Assembly: GCA_933228895.1 (NCBI GenBank)
Contig: OW121849.1
Location: 40,394,354-40,458,353, forward strand
Source of the DNA: Platycnemis pennipes
Taxonomy: Eukaryota > Arthropoda > Insecta > Odonata > Platycnemididae
DNA: 64,000 bases
Direction of reading: 5' to 3'
How positions within the stretch are numbered: the stretch's first letter is position 1; each line of letters starts with the position of its first letter. Positions 1 to 9,068 of this stretch are shown here, in pieces. Below the pieces are notes generated by a model. That model made no database searches. It worked only from the letters and a program-made list of their open reading frames with translations, and was not told the DNA's origin. A program made the translations under genes and the position numbers.

Positions 1-369
1 ATGTTTAATGGGGAGTAGACGATTAAAAGTGGGTTTGCGAGTAATGCTACACTGCAAGTGACTCACTTCCTTCGGCGATGTTGTATTATTGCTGATTCGA
101 TCACGAGAGTGCTCTAAAGCAGCGTTTATAGTAGCAGTTGATTGCAATGCCAGTCACCCGTTAACAACTGCTAAGCCTCACTCGCACGAATGAGCAGCAA
201 CTGCGATGCGAGTTCAGGTCAACAGGACATGTTCAGTACTGGACATGAGTCGAACACTATTGATCCAAGTTCGAGCTATTAGTAAAGTTGAAATCCTTCT
301 ACTTTCCAGCGAAAATGCAGCCAGCACGATCGCAACGCAAAGTCAAACACGATACCGGAAATTTGGAAG
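1..369. other. unassigned sequence
   Basis: No open frame, repeat or RNA-like structure that I can recognise. Moderately balanced base composition compared with the A+T-rich DNA that follows. Confidence 0.4.
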
Positions 370-1020
370 TAATGAATGAATGCTTTTCTTTGCATTAAAA
401 AGAACTTGGTCCTTCTAAGCCATAAGGCTTGTCAGAGGGTTCCATTATTATATTACATATTGGCATATTACAAGCATAACATTTAATAGTCTAAATAAAA
501 ATTATCCTACTGGTATATTGTTTACATTACATTTATATTACATTATAATTTTAATTTCATAAAAATAATTCAATGACAATAATACAACATTAAAATTTAT
601 AAGGAATATTGAAACCAAAATAGGAAAATTCATTATTACTTATAAATGTCAGGTTGTTATAAGGTATTACATGTTCGCAATTTCGCTAATTAACCAGTGT
701 TTCACTTTTCTTTTAATTTCGGCCAAGGATTTTAGATTATGCAGAGTCTTTGGCATACAATTAAAGGTGTGAGGTACAACATACTTTAGCAACCTATTAC
801 CATACAAATTCTTGTAATAATACGTTTCTAACAAAGGACTGTTATCGTACGTTTATCCATAGGATGTGTATTGTTACATGGTATTTTATGCTCTTTTTTG
901 AAATAGTTCTCTATAATAATAAGCCATTTTAACATTTTTTTCACCTCTAATATATTATATTTAGTACACAAGGATTTTAGGTCAGTATTGCAACAATGCT
1001 TAGAACCACCCGTGTTAATT
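370..1020 (-). mobile_element. decayed 3' end of a CR1/L2-like LINE
   Basis: Read on the minus strand, about 1010 down to 670 encodes the conserved C-terminal region downstream of a non-LTR reverse transcriptase: a stretch with NTDLKSLCTKYNILEVKK, then LLETYYYKNLYGNRLLKYVV, then LKSLAEIKRKVKHWL. The order and spacing match the short C-terminal region found after the RT domain in CR1-group LINEs. The frame is broken at least once (a stop near 845-850). The segment 370-660 would be its 3' untranslated tail. The polymerase core, endonuclease and 5' end are absent, so this is a dead truncated copy. It differs from the LINE family repeated at 16.5, 30, 34.6 and 39 kb. The exact right boundary is uncertain. 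Confidence 0.7.
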
Positions 1021-2105
1021 AATTTAATAACAAGGTTACTCCTCCCCGAAGGGAAGATTCTACTCTTTAAAGAATGGGAACAAAAATGCCAGTGGAATGT
1101 GTTGCTTGAAGAATTTTATGAAAATTTAAGCATTGATCACTACATAGTGACATCAAACGCTTTTTCTTTGCTATGTCAAGCTGAGCTAGCGTTTTTGAGT
1201 CGCATAGCAGTTGGTGCAGACACATCCTAACATTAGTGATAGCGAGTATTTCGAGGCTGTTCAAGCAGTCATCTGCTGTGTGTAAACCCTACTTAAGAAG
1301 AAGCACTGAAGTAATTGAAGCTGCTTTAAACTACTTCCCATAATCGTGCAAATGGTTGAAATAAATAAACAAGGGGTACAATAGTTTGAATAATCAGATT
1401 TTTAAATATTATTTTTTATTCTTTTCCTGGTATTGTGTAAATTAGCATAAAAATTTTGAGTGCTCGTAACAGGATTGGATATATTTTAGGTTTTAACATA
1501 AAGTCGTTTGGCAATCTCAACTATACAAGGCTCAATGATGTTTTTATCCCTATGGTACATATCTTCACCATAAAGATTTATAATATCGTTTCCCACTACC
1601 TAAATCTCTTCTGCTATAATCAGCGAACACAATTGACTTAATTTCTACGCTAATTCCAAACAAACGATAAGGCGAGTAGATTGTCAAAGCCATTAGTGGG
1701 TAGCTTAGGGTGAATTTTGCATTCTTACGCCAGAAGGATTAAGAGAAAGACAGAAAAATTGGATAATTATTAACGTAAATTATATTCATTGATTTATTAT
1801 ATAATTATCTGGAAAAGAAAGGCTGGCCGTGAAATCTTAAGGCATTTTGGAGAGAAATCGTGCCAGAAAGTATGGAGCCAATAGTTTCCACAAAAATTCT
1901 GATATCAATCTCATCTCTATTGGGAACTCTAAAAATAAGCAAGCCTCACAAGAGGAGAAAGTTTAAAGAAAACGATTGAATCATTGTGGACAATTGTGTT
2001 TGCAAACTGTGATCTTCACCATTCATCCAGTCTGAGATTGGTGTGCTTATTGCTCGATTCTCAGGTCGATTATTCTCGTCATACCAACATGATCTTTCTC
2101 TTTTG
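1021..2105. other. unassigned A+T-rich sequence
   Basis: Several frames of 60-80 codons exist on both strands (for example 988-1230 plus and 1067-1264 minus), but I recognise no domain in them and they overlap each other. Nothing else supportable. Confidence 0.4.
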
Positions 2106-2190
2106 TAGCTTCATGTATCTAATACGAGGCTTTCTTATTCCAAAATTCCCGTTCATATTTTTCCTAGATGGCGGTCTTTAAATCTCCCAT
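2106..2190 (-). mobile_element. short decayed RTE-like 3' fragment
   Basis: The plus-strand text resembles the 3' coding region of the RTE-like element at 35050-35125 (the same order of catgtatct, atacgaggc, ttccaa, cccgttca and tttttcc), with about one difference in four bases. The sense strand is therefore minus. Only about 80 bp remain, so this rests on pattern similarity to the in-window reference copy. Confidence 0.5.
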
Positions 2191-2345
2191 GAATTCTCAC
2201 GACCTACCCGATAAGAGTTTTGACCCATTTTCTGCAAGGTTTTTGTAGTGTGATGTTCAATGGTAATGGTTTGTATGGCACTCATGGGGTGAATTAGATA
2301 CAGTGGGCGTGCGTTATACACTGTGCATTTACAAATATTGTTCAC

Positions 2346-2355
2346 TGTAAGAGAT
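2346..2355 (+). repeat. target-site duplication, left
   Basis: The ten bases TGTAAGAGAT lie directly before the short RTE-like element and recur at 2964-2973 directly after it. Confidence 0.75.
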
Positions 2356-2963
2356 ACTCGCGGCTGAGCTCAAAGCCGCCGAGTGCGTCCACCGGGTTGC
2401 GGAGATCGACCTCTAGATATAGAGGTTAGCTGCGAGATAAGTGAGTTTACTCGTCAAATAGGCAGTCGTGGACAAAAAGCGACGGCATTCCGAGGGGGTA
2501 TTTGGTCTATCCCTGGGTAAGGTAGGCCATTAAATAATAGAGAACCTGTGAAGATGCCGTGACTTGGCGATGGAGGCCGCCAATAATTACGCTTCCCATC
2601 ACCCGGAGGAGAGGGCAGCAGCTCTTCTTCACACGAGTGAAGGTGGAGACCACAGTGTTCGGTACAGCGACATTCATTTCACTACAGGCGTGGTAACATT
2701 TACTTTAACGGCTGTAGTACTGCGATGCGGAATGCAAGGGGAAACCACCTCATTATTATCCCGAGGATTCGCAGCTACTCCACTCTTTTTTTCTTACCAA
2801 GACGTGATGGAACCCTCTCGGGTTAAATATTCCGGAGGTAAAATAGTCCCCCATTCGGATCTTCGGACGGGAACTACCCGGGAGAGTGCATCAGTCATAT
2901 GAAGAGATTGGTCGATAGAAAAATCGAGTGGAGGGCTACGTCAAACCAATCCTAGGATGATGA
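2356..2963 (+). mobile_element. internally deleted, non-autonomous RTE-like element
   Basis: This 608-bp unit joins two ends of the RTE-like element that is nearly full length at 34923-38350. Bases 2356 to about 2899 match its 5' leader and the start of its ORF (38340 down to about 37800). Bases 2899-2963 match its extreme 3' end (about 35008 down to 34930), finishing in the ATG-type trinucleotide tail. The join falls in a shared ATG at 2899-2901, as expected for a microhomology deletion or template switch. Both ends are present and the unit is flanked by a perfect 10-bp target duplication. That indicates it inserted as a ready-made short element rather than decaying in place. It lacks endonuclease and RT, so it must have used proteins supplied in trans. 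A 6-bp stem with a 4-base loop (CCTCTA...TAGAGG) in the leader is kept in both copies. Confidence 0.85.
2570..2902 (+). CDS. truncated leader ORF of the short RTE-like element
   Basis: An open frame from ATG 2570 encodes about 110 residues beginning MEAANNYASHHPEERAAALL and ending a few codons past the deletion joint. Its first part matches the minus-strand frame at 38131-37853. Its last part (PSRVKYSGGKIVPHSDLRTG) matches the start of the endonuclease ORF at 37890. In the full element these two pieces lie in different frames, so the short copy shows that they once formed one continuous N-terminal region. No catalytic residues are present. Whether it is translated is unknown. The start is the first ATG in the frame; the full copy has ACG at this codon. 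Confidence 0.5.
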   Translation: MEAANNYASHHPEERAAALLHTSEGGDHSVRYSDIHFTTGVVTFTLTAVVLRCGMQGETTSLLSRGFAATPLFFSYQDVMEPSRVKYSGGKIVPHSDLRTGTTRESASVI

Positions 2964-2973
2964 TGTAAGAGAT
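2964..2973 (+). repeat. target-site duplication, right
   Basis: Perfect copy of the ten bases at 2346-2355, directly after the trinucleotide tail of the short RTE-like element. Confidence 0.75.
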
Positions 2974-3074
2974 GAATTAACGCCAAACATGCAATTGCAA
3001 ATTTTGAAGATCCTTATCAAAAATTGCAATATTGAACCCGAAAGTCATCCTGGCTGACGAGAACCACATTCAAC

Positions 3075-3262
3075 ATGCACCAAGTGCTAGGGCGCGTGAA
3101 AATCCCTCATTGGGGTAGAGCAGACAGTCTTTTTCCTATGGCACCTGCGGTTTCCCAGAAAGGTCTGGAATGCAGAAAATCACGCAACTAGACGTATATA
3201 GAGGCTCATCTGGATTCAAACCCGTACCCCCACCCGAGAGTCCAACGCTCTACCTATTATGA
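3075..3262 (-). mobile_element. tRNA-derived SINE fragment
   Basis: On the minus strand, 3255 to 3195 holds a tRNA-like head with an A-box-like run (TAGGTAGAGCGTTGG) and a B-box-like GGGTTTGAATCC at the usual distance. No paired acceptor stem is visible, so this is a SINE head or tRNA pseudogene rather than a working tRNA gene. The body is poorly defined. Confidence 0.5.
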
Positions 3263-4555
3263 CACTGTAACGTTTGATTTGAATTGTGTTGTGGATGCTG
3301 GGTTGCTGGGGAGTAGTTGATGGAAAGAAAAAGAGGGGATTGTTGAGGAAATAGGATTTGGGGAAGGATGCTGGATGCATCAAGAAACATTGTATTGAGA
3401 ACGAATAAAGAGTATTGAAACGAAAATAAACGTCTGACGTTACAACACCTTAACATCTCAAAGCATTTACAAAGGGATAAAAAGAAACTTTTTTTAAAAG
3501 TGGTGCACACTGTACATCATACTAAAAAATTGGGAATACTATTAAGAAGTAAATTTTTATTCGTGGTTTACGCATAATTTTTATTGCATAAGAGATTTAT
3601 TATCTAAGTTAGGTCAGTGTGCATTTAGTATGCGTAAGCGGAATTAAGAGCCGTTTACAGATATTCAGGAAAAAATATATTATCAGCACAATAGTGCGTT
3701 AAGGAAAATTATGAGCCTCAATATTGATTGAACTTGCATCAAATGATGGTTAGTAAAAGTTTGGAAGAAAAGTATAATAATAATAATGATAGTGATATAG
3801 AACTTCACACATTTGATCTCCGCTGGTACTTGACGTATGAGTGTAAGCGTTTCAGAAATGTATTGGGCTACTTGTCCAAAGGGACAAAATTTCAGAAATT
3901 GAAAGTAAATTTGTTTCCAACAATAACACTTTCAATGGTAGCTGTTCTAAAGAAGTGAATCGGAGTAATTTGTTTGCACATAGTAAGCACTCCATTCAGA
4001 AAAGAATTCAACATTCCACCAAAATAAAGCAAAGCCATTGAAAAATTTAATATTTTCTTGAAGATATCAGGGTTTTCTTAAGAATTATGTACTTATTAAC
4101 TCAAATACACCACCGCTCTATCTTGGATGTTTCTAATTTTATTCTATAGATGGCACGTAATATTATTACGCACATTGTGCACAAATATGAATTCCCTACG
4201 CCCTGATATATTTTTGCGCAACCACATTTAGTAGCCAGTTAAAACAGAATTATTCATTTAGGCTTTGAAGGTAATGTTTATTTATGAATTAACCCAATAT
4301 ATTAAACCCAAACACAATGAACTGCTAGTAAAGCCAGATATAAATAAAAAAATATTTTTATAAAACTAATTACTGCACATTTAATTCCAATGGAATGTGT
4401 GTTAAAAGTAAAGCGAATCAAAAGTCACAGTATATTTGAATCAAAGTATTTTAAATTTCGTATAAGCATGATTCCCTGCATTGTTCCCGGTCCATGGTGA
4501 CATATTTAGTTAATTTGTCATTTCATCATGTCAAAAATTAACACAGTTTATTTTT
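3263..4555. other. unassigned A+T-rich sequence
   Basis: The longest frame (3728-3958, plus, 76 codons) has no motif I recognise and starts in low-complexity DNA. No repeat or RNA recognised. Confidence 0.4.
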
Positions 4556-4559
4556 TCTT

Positions 4560-4605
4560 TATCACCCGGGACTCAAACCCGGTTCACAACCCTTGAATTT
4601 ATTAA
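4560..4605 (-). repeat. tRNA-like B-box remnant
   Basis: Minus-strand GGGTTTGAGTCCCGGGTGA resembles the T-arm and 3' end of a tRNA-derived SINE head. Only this arm is visible. Confidence 0.3.
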
Positions 4606-4794
4606 TCTTTACGAATAGCTCCAATTTTGGATCAACCATCCACAGGTACTGTTTTATTACGTGTTTCACTCTTCATAAATAGGTACATGTCTTGGATTCA
4701 ATTGATGATTTAACAAATTGGATTTTAGAACTTCAACAGATTGGGTTAAAATGCACCGTTTGACTCATGCATATTATGGTAATAAAAGCACAGC

Positions 4795-4862
4795 AGTCTT
4801 GCCCTAGGTGGTATTCGAACTCCCTACCTTTTGGCTTCCAATTAGGCAAGCTGTGGACTTGA
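4795..4862 (-). repeat. tRNA-derived SINE head
   Basis: Minus-strand sequence contains GAGTTCGAATACC (B-box-like) preceded by an A-box-like run at about 35 bases. It lies in opposite orientation to the SINE that follows at about 4865. Confidence 0.35.
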
Positions 4863-5065
4863 TTACCATAGCCGACAGGGGTTCGACTTCCGGCATGTAT
4901 CAATATACCCACTTGGTTGCCACGAGGAGAGACCATTTCGTCCGTCGGACGGGACGTAAACCTGTGAGCCCATTGGTACTATCTCTGAGAAAAAGCTGAC
5001 ACTGGATTCGGATTTCCCTTCACTCTTTCTACCCTCCATTCCATTTCAGTCATTTTTCCGTTTCT
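4863..5065 (+). mobile_element. SINE (family A), diverged
   Basis: Carries the two diagnostic parts of the SINE complete at 18962-19292: a head with GGGGTTCGACTTCCGGCA and a body with TCCGTCCGTCGGACGGGACG followed by a run similar to aaacctgtgagccc. The distance between head and body is shortened. Both ends are unclear. Confidence 0.6.
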
Positions 5066-5184
5066 TCTGCCTGAGATCTCCCGTTTTAAGTCAGGAATAG
5101 GTTAGAATCGAGAATCATGGTTTTTATATGTTTTGCATTGTGCATTTTAAATATTCTTTATTTACTGACGACAATGCAAGCTAC

Positions 5185-5420
5185 CTCGAGAGTGTGAGAT
5201 TTTGGGGATCGGGTTGGTACTGGCCTCCCATCCCGTGGACCCGAGTTCGATTCTCGGCAGCGGTAGATTTTTCGCAAATTGGCACCTACTTAGGTATAAA
5301 GGGGGGGGGGGGGGTATTTCATTTCGGTACTCCGTCCGTCGGATGGGATGTTAATTTGTGGTCCTCTTGGCGCCTGACGTTAGGAGTAGCCCAATTCCGA
5401 CGCTGGGTCTTATGGTAAGC
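5185..5420 (+). mobile_element. SINE (family A)
   Basis: The tRNA-like head has GAGTTCGATTCTCGGCA (B box) after TGGTACTGGCCTCCCATCCC. The body has TCCGTCCGTCGGATGGGATG and CTCTTGGCGCCTGACGTTAGG, in the same order as the copy at 18962. A run of 14 G residues at 5301-5314 sits between head and body. The 96-codon frame across it is a by-product of the SINE, not a gene. Confidence 0.75.
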
Positions 5421-5685
5421 ACTTATGCTTACTTACAAAAATAATACTGAAATTAGTTGTAGAATACTACTGAATTACATGTTACTATTAATATAACGCG
5501 AAAAGGAAATATATATTTAACTTTTTGCACAATGTACAAGGAACCATATTTGATAAACACTTCTCAAATGCATTTCATATTTTGTTTCAAGAAGACCTAC
5601 GTAAACCTACGAGGATCTGCTGATCTACATCTAATGTTATCCCTCGTAATTCTATTTCAACCTATGTTGATCGGTTTATGTGTCG
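5421..5685. other. unassigned A+T-rich sequence
   Basis: Nothing recognised between the SINE and the hairpin at 5686. Confidence 0.4.
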
Positions 5686-5723
5686 CAGGACAGGTTACTT
5701 CTTAACTGAAGTAACCTGTCCTG
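5686..5723. repeat. perfect 16-bp inverted repeat, 6-base loop
   Basis: CAGGACAGGTTACTTC at 5686-5701 is followed by the loop TTAACT and then by its exact reverse complement at 5708-5723. It could form a cruciform or an RNA hairpin. It is not followed by a T run and lies about 60 bp from the piggyBac end. Confidence 0.85.
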
Positions 5724-5782
5724 AAGGATATGACGAGAAATTTTTTTATGAAGGCGCTTTGGAATAACATTCCTTGATGTTT

Positions 5783-6760
5783 TTAACCCTTAACCAGTGA
5801 CGTGCAATTTTTGTTACACAACCAGTGACGTGAGGTCTGGGAAACCGTAATAAATCAAATATCCATAAAATGTTGCAACGCCATTTTATTGCTTAGTTTA
5901 ATGTTTCTTTATCTGAATAAGTATTCTAAAACTTATATTTAATTTTATACATTACCAATACGAACCAATTTTTCGGTAAAAATAGTTATTTGAAACAGGA
6001 TCAAAAAACTGAAGTCAAAAACACTTGAGTTATTATCATCGTTTTTAAGTATGAATATTTCGCCAGATTTAAAAATAAGACCTTAAATATTAAAGTAGAT
6101 AGGCTAAATATTAAGAAACAATTGAATTTCTCTCATTTATTTCTTTTCTTGATGCATTCTGCAGGCGATTAAAATTACATTTTTTCACAATATCTCTCAT
6201 ATCTCCGTTTCCACACAGTCCTTAATTTTCTTCGTGCATTCCAAGCACACAGGAGTTTTGCATCGGAAACATAAGAAAGAGGTTTTCTGTTTTTTGTATG
6301 GTAGGCACAGTCTACATGTTGTCCGCTTCTCGAGTCTTTCAACTTCTTTAGCCTTTTCCAACGGTAGATGGAGAATTTTCGCAATACTTAATCGTACCTG
6401 TCTCAGGAGTCTAAGATTTTACATTCTCCTTCTCATATGTGGTCTAACAAGATCTGCAGCTATCGATTTAATGAAATTAAATCGTGTCATATCTTTCTTA
6501 TCTTTCACAGACTGCTGAAGCACAAAGAAATTGACAAAGAATGTATCTAATATTCTGAAAAATACTGCCATTGGCCACCTCTTTGTCCTTCGGCCGGATG
6601 TGTAGCTACAGCACATTTTGTCTAAAGTATCTACGCCACCCTTAGACGCGTTGTAAAATGCAATAACTTCTGGTTTCCCTGACTCTATATCGTCACTCTC
6701 CCTGTAGTGCATTGCTGAAACTAAGCAAACATCCTTATTTCTTGTTTGGGACATGGGATA
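5783..6760 (-). mobile_element. 3' half of a piggyBac-type DNA transposon
   Basis: The left boundary is TTAA at 5783-5786 followed by CCC, the usual piggyBac target site and terminal triplet. The subterminal region carries AACCAGTGACGTG twice (about 5793-5805 and 5819-5831), as expected for transposase-binding repeats. The minus-strand transposase fragment lies inside at 6197-6754. Nothing resembling the other end is visible, and the reading frame is lost just upstream of 6754, so the 5' half is gone. Confidence 0.75.
6197..6754 (-). pseudogene. piggyBac transposase C-terminal fragment
   Basis: Minus strand. The first 112 codons encode a piggyBac-type C-terminal core: KPEVIAFYNASKGGVDTLDK, a Tyr-Thr segment, then a basic patch with RRTKRWPMAVFFRILD, then PHMRRRM. 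This corresponds to the region around the last catalytic aspartate (the D in GGVDTLD). A TAA then interrupts at about 6419. The same frame continues to a TGA at 6197-6199 and encodes a cysteine-rich tail with CRLC, CFRC and CLEC, which fits the C-terminal zinc-binding domain known for piggyBac transposases. The catalytic DDE N-terminal part is missing. I see one in-frame stop and a 5' truncation; it is inactive as a transposase. The minus frame 6384-6175 is an overlapping wrong frame. Confidence 0.85.
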
Positions 6761-7890
6761 CTAGAGTCATATTGGCCGAGAATCCGTAAAGTGAAGAGCC
6801 CACTATGCGCCCTTTGGATGACGGGAATATTGGGGTTCAATGGGTTCCGTTATTTTTACAAAATACATTACATTCGTACTGCCAGCAAGGGGTACGAGAA
6901 ATTAACCACTGTTTTATTGTAATTATTTATAAAATCTATAAGAAGCTTAACATTTAAAGAACAAAATGCGGTATATTTCCAATAAAAACCGGATTTCATT
7001 TGTTTTACGTTCGCCTTCGGCAACGAGTTGAATAGTCATTTATTCTTACTTGATGTATTTGAGAAAAAATAAGTACTTAATTATCCACGTTGTGTAACTA
7101 AAAATTCTTCCTAACAAATTATTAAATATTCTTATACTTGAAAAATCAATACGAATTGTTTTTAACAACTTTTTGAATCATATCCACCAGCATTACGTTT
7201 ATTGATTTTTCCAATTTAGTGACTTTAGGATTGAGATTTACCCGACTGCCAAGGCCATATCATGCCGTCGAACTTAATCTTAATCTCATGATTAACCGCT
7301 CTATGAACCAAGCTCGAGGTGAGACTATAACCCTTTAATTTTTAGGTCGCCAGGTTTCCGCTATGGCTACCTTGGTGGACTAAGTTATCATAGTAGTTCC
7401 TCATTGTGTTATTGTATTCTTGCGAAATGATCTGAGATCCGTCTTCTAGTCCGAATCATATCATAAATAGGTTTAATTAGGTTTAATTTTCAGATTATCT
7501 CATTAAAAATGTGTGATGCTGAATCTTAATTATAACTCATCTTTCTGAATTGTTCGAAAATCCCTAATAAATTTCCCTTCCGTAAAAGTCGACCTTGATT
7601 GAACGAATCTCAAAACCATGATATTCATGTTTGTACAATAAACGCACTTGCTATTTTCTTTTTCTTTTGGACTTCGTGATGATGGTATTTGGGGTAGAAT
7701 CCCTTTGGCTAAGTAGACATTTGAGCTATCTAGTGGGGAATTTAGTTAATAAGATTGGTCACCAGATAGTGGTGGAATCAAATGTTAATCGGCTACACAG
7801 GTGAATCTGACACTTAGGTAACAGATCATAATGATAGTTTTATGCATGCTTAAACCATTTCTATACAGTTTTGATATTTCAGTTGCAAAT
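6761..7890. other. unassigned sequence
   Basis: No open frame above 60 codons and no repeat recognised. Confidence 0.4.
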
Positions 7891-7891
7891 A

Positions 7892-7957
7892 TGACGTCAC
7901 TGTTTACGTGACTTTTGGGTGGTATGATAAGCGGGGAGTATGACGTCATACTCCCCG
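7892..7957. promoter_or_regulatory. paired CRE-like TGACGTCA sites, one in a 26-bp palindrome
   Basis: TGACGTCA occurs at 7892-7899 and again at 7941-7948. The second lies at the centre of a perfect 26-bp palindrome (7932-7957) whose outer arms are CGGGGAGTA and TACTCCCCG. TGACGTCA is the consensus for CREB/ATF bZIP dimers in animals. No gene is evident nearby, so regulatory function is inference; the palindrome itself is certain. Confidence 0.5.
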
Positions 7958-8343
7958 TTTCATGGACGGGGATAGTAAAACATAAGGACTGAGGTTGAAT
8001 ACCTCAAACTCAATGCAGCATCTTTCCTGTTTAGACAGATAATAGAGAAAAATTGGGCCATTTATCTTACACGCGGGCAATATATCTTAGCTGGCACTCT
8101 CATTTTCCTTTCCTTCTGTTGAATGTCCAATTCGGGAAGCATATTGGCCAAAGCGGAAGGATATCCCTTTGAAGAGACAAAGTGGACTCCATTGATGCCC
8201 ATCATATAACGGACCTTGGACCCTTATGGGGTAGTAGATAACCATTTCTGTCAACGGCATTGCGTTACTCATGATACTGCTCATGAATGCTTCAAAGACT
8301 CACCAATACGTATCCCTGTGTGATCTATAAAATTAAATTCCAA
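7958..8343. other. unassigned sequence
   Basis: A minus frame of 65 codons (8087-8284) has no recognised motif. Nothing else. Confidence 0.4.
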
Positions 8344-9068
8344 TTATGAGGAAAAATGGAAATATATTGTCATCCAACTAAGGTATGCATTCATTAAGAG
8401 ACAATTATTACATTTTAATTTTAAGTGCCGTTTATCACACCAATCTTCAATTGCTTGTAGGTCATCATTTAAATATTCTTTAACGTTTGGGCATAGAATT
8501 TCCCTGTACACTACAGTGTTATCGGCAAATAGACGAAGCTTACTTTTAACCACCTTATTAATATTATTTATGTACAGAAGGAACAGGAGTGGACCTATCA
8601 CACTAACTTGTGGGACACCCGAAGTGACTTTAATTGCCGATGAGGTAACACCGTCCAAAACAACCCTTTCCACCCGATCATGCAGGAAATCATTTGTCCA
8701 TGATTTAATGTTACTGTCTATGCCATTATATTTTAATTTCAAGATTAGTTTACTATGAGACACCTTTTCGAAAGCTTTTTTGAAATCGAGAAATATAGCA
8801 TCCACTGGAATATTATTTTCGCCAGAAACTAAAATATTGTGAGAAAAGAGAGCAAGTTGAGTTTCACATGATTTGCTCTTCCGGAAGCCATGCTGAACAT
8901 TGGACAATAAATTCTGGCTATCTAGGTGTCCCATGACTGAACTGACAATTATGTTCCAGGACCTTGCATGAAATGGATGTGAGGGATATAGGTCTGTAGT
9001 TAGATGGCTGCTCCTTATCACCACTTTTAAAAATGGGTGTTACATCGGTGGCTTTCCAGTCCATCGGT
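8344..9068 (-). mobile_element. LINE reverse transcriptase fragment (CR1/Jockey supergroup)
   Basis: Minus strand. The RT palm and fingers are readable in order. TPIFKSGDKE and NYRPISLTSISCKVLE (about 9040-8960) lie in one frame. After a frameshift follow VQHGFRKSKSCETQLALFSH, then IFLDFKKAFEKV (first catalytic Asp), VTSGVPQVSVIGPLLFLLYI, and LFADNTVVYREI in place of the usual FADD. The second catalytic aspartate is thus Asn, and the Gly-Ser turn after VPQ is changed to Val-Ser. The frameshift, the lost catalytic residue and the missing ends make it inactive. Its 5' end abuts the 5' end of the plus-strand copy that starts at 9066. Both copies cover the same RT region, so this is two insertions and not one twin-primed insertion. 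Confidence 0.85.

Noticed and set aside
1067..1264. 65-codon minus frame beside the first LINE relic
   Set aside because: Rich in Cys, Leu and Lys but not in the LINE's order of motifs; I recognise no family.
6175..6384. Open minus frame of 69 codons after the piggyBac fragment
   Set aside because: It is in a different frame from the transposase. The true continuation, with the cysteine pairs CRLC, CFRC and CLEC, lies in the main frame after one stop.
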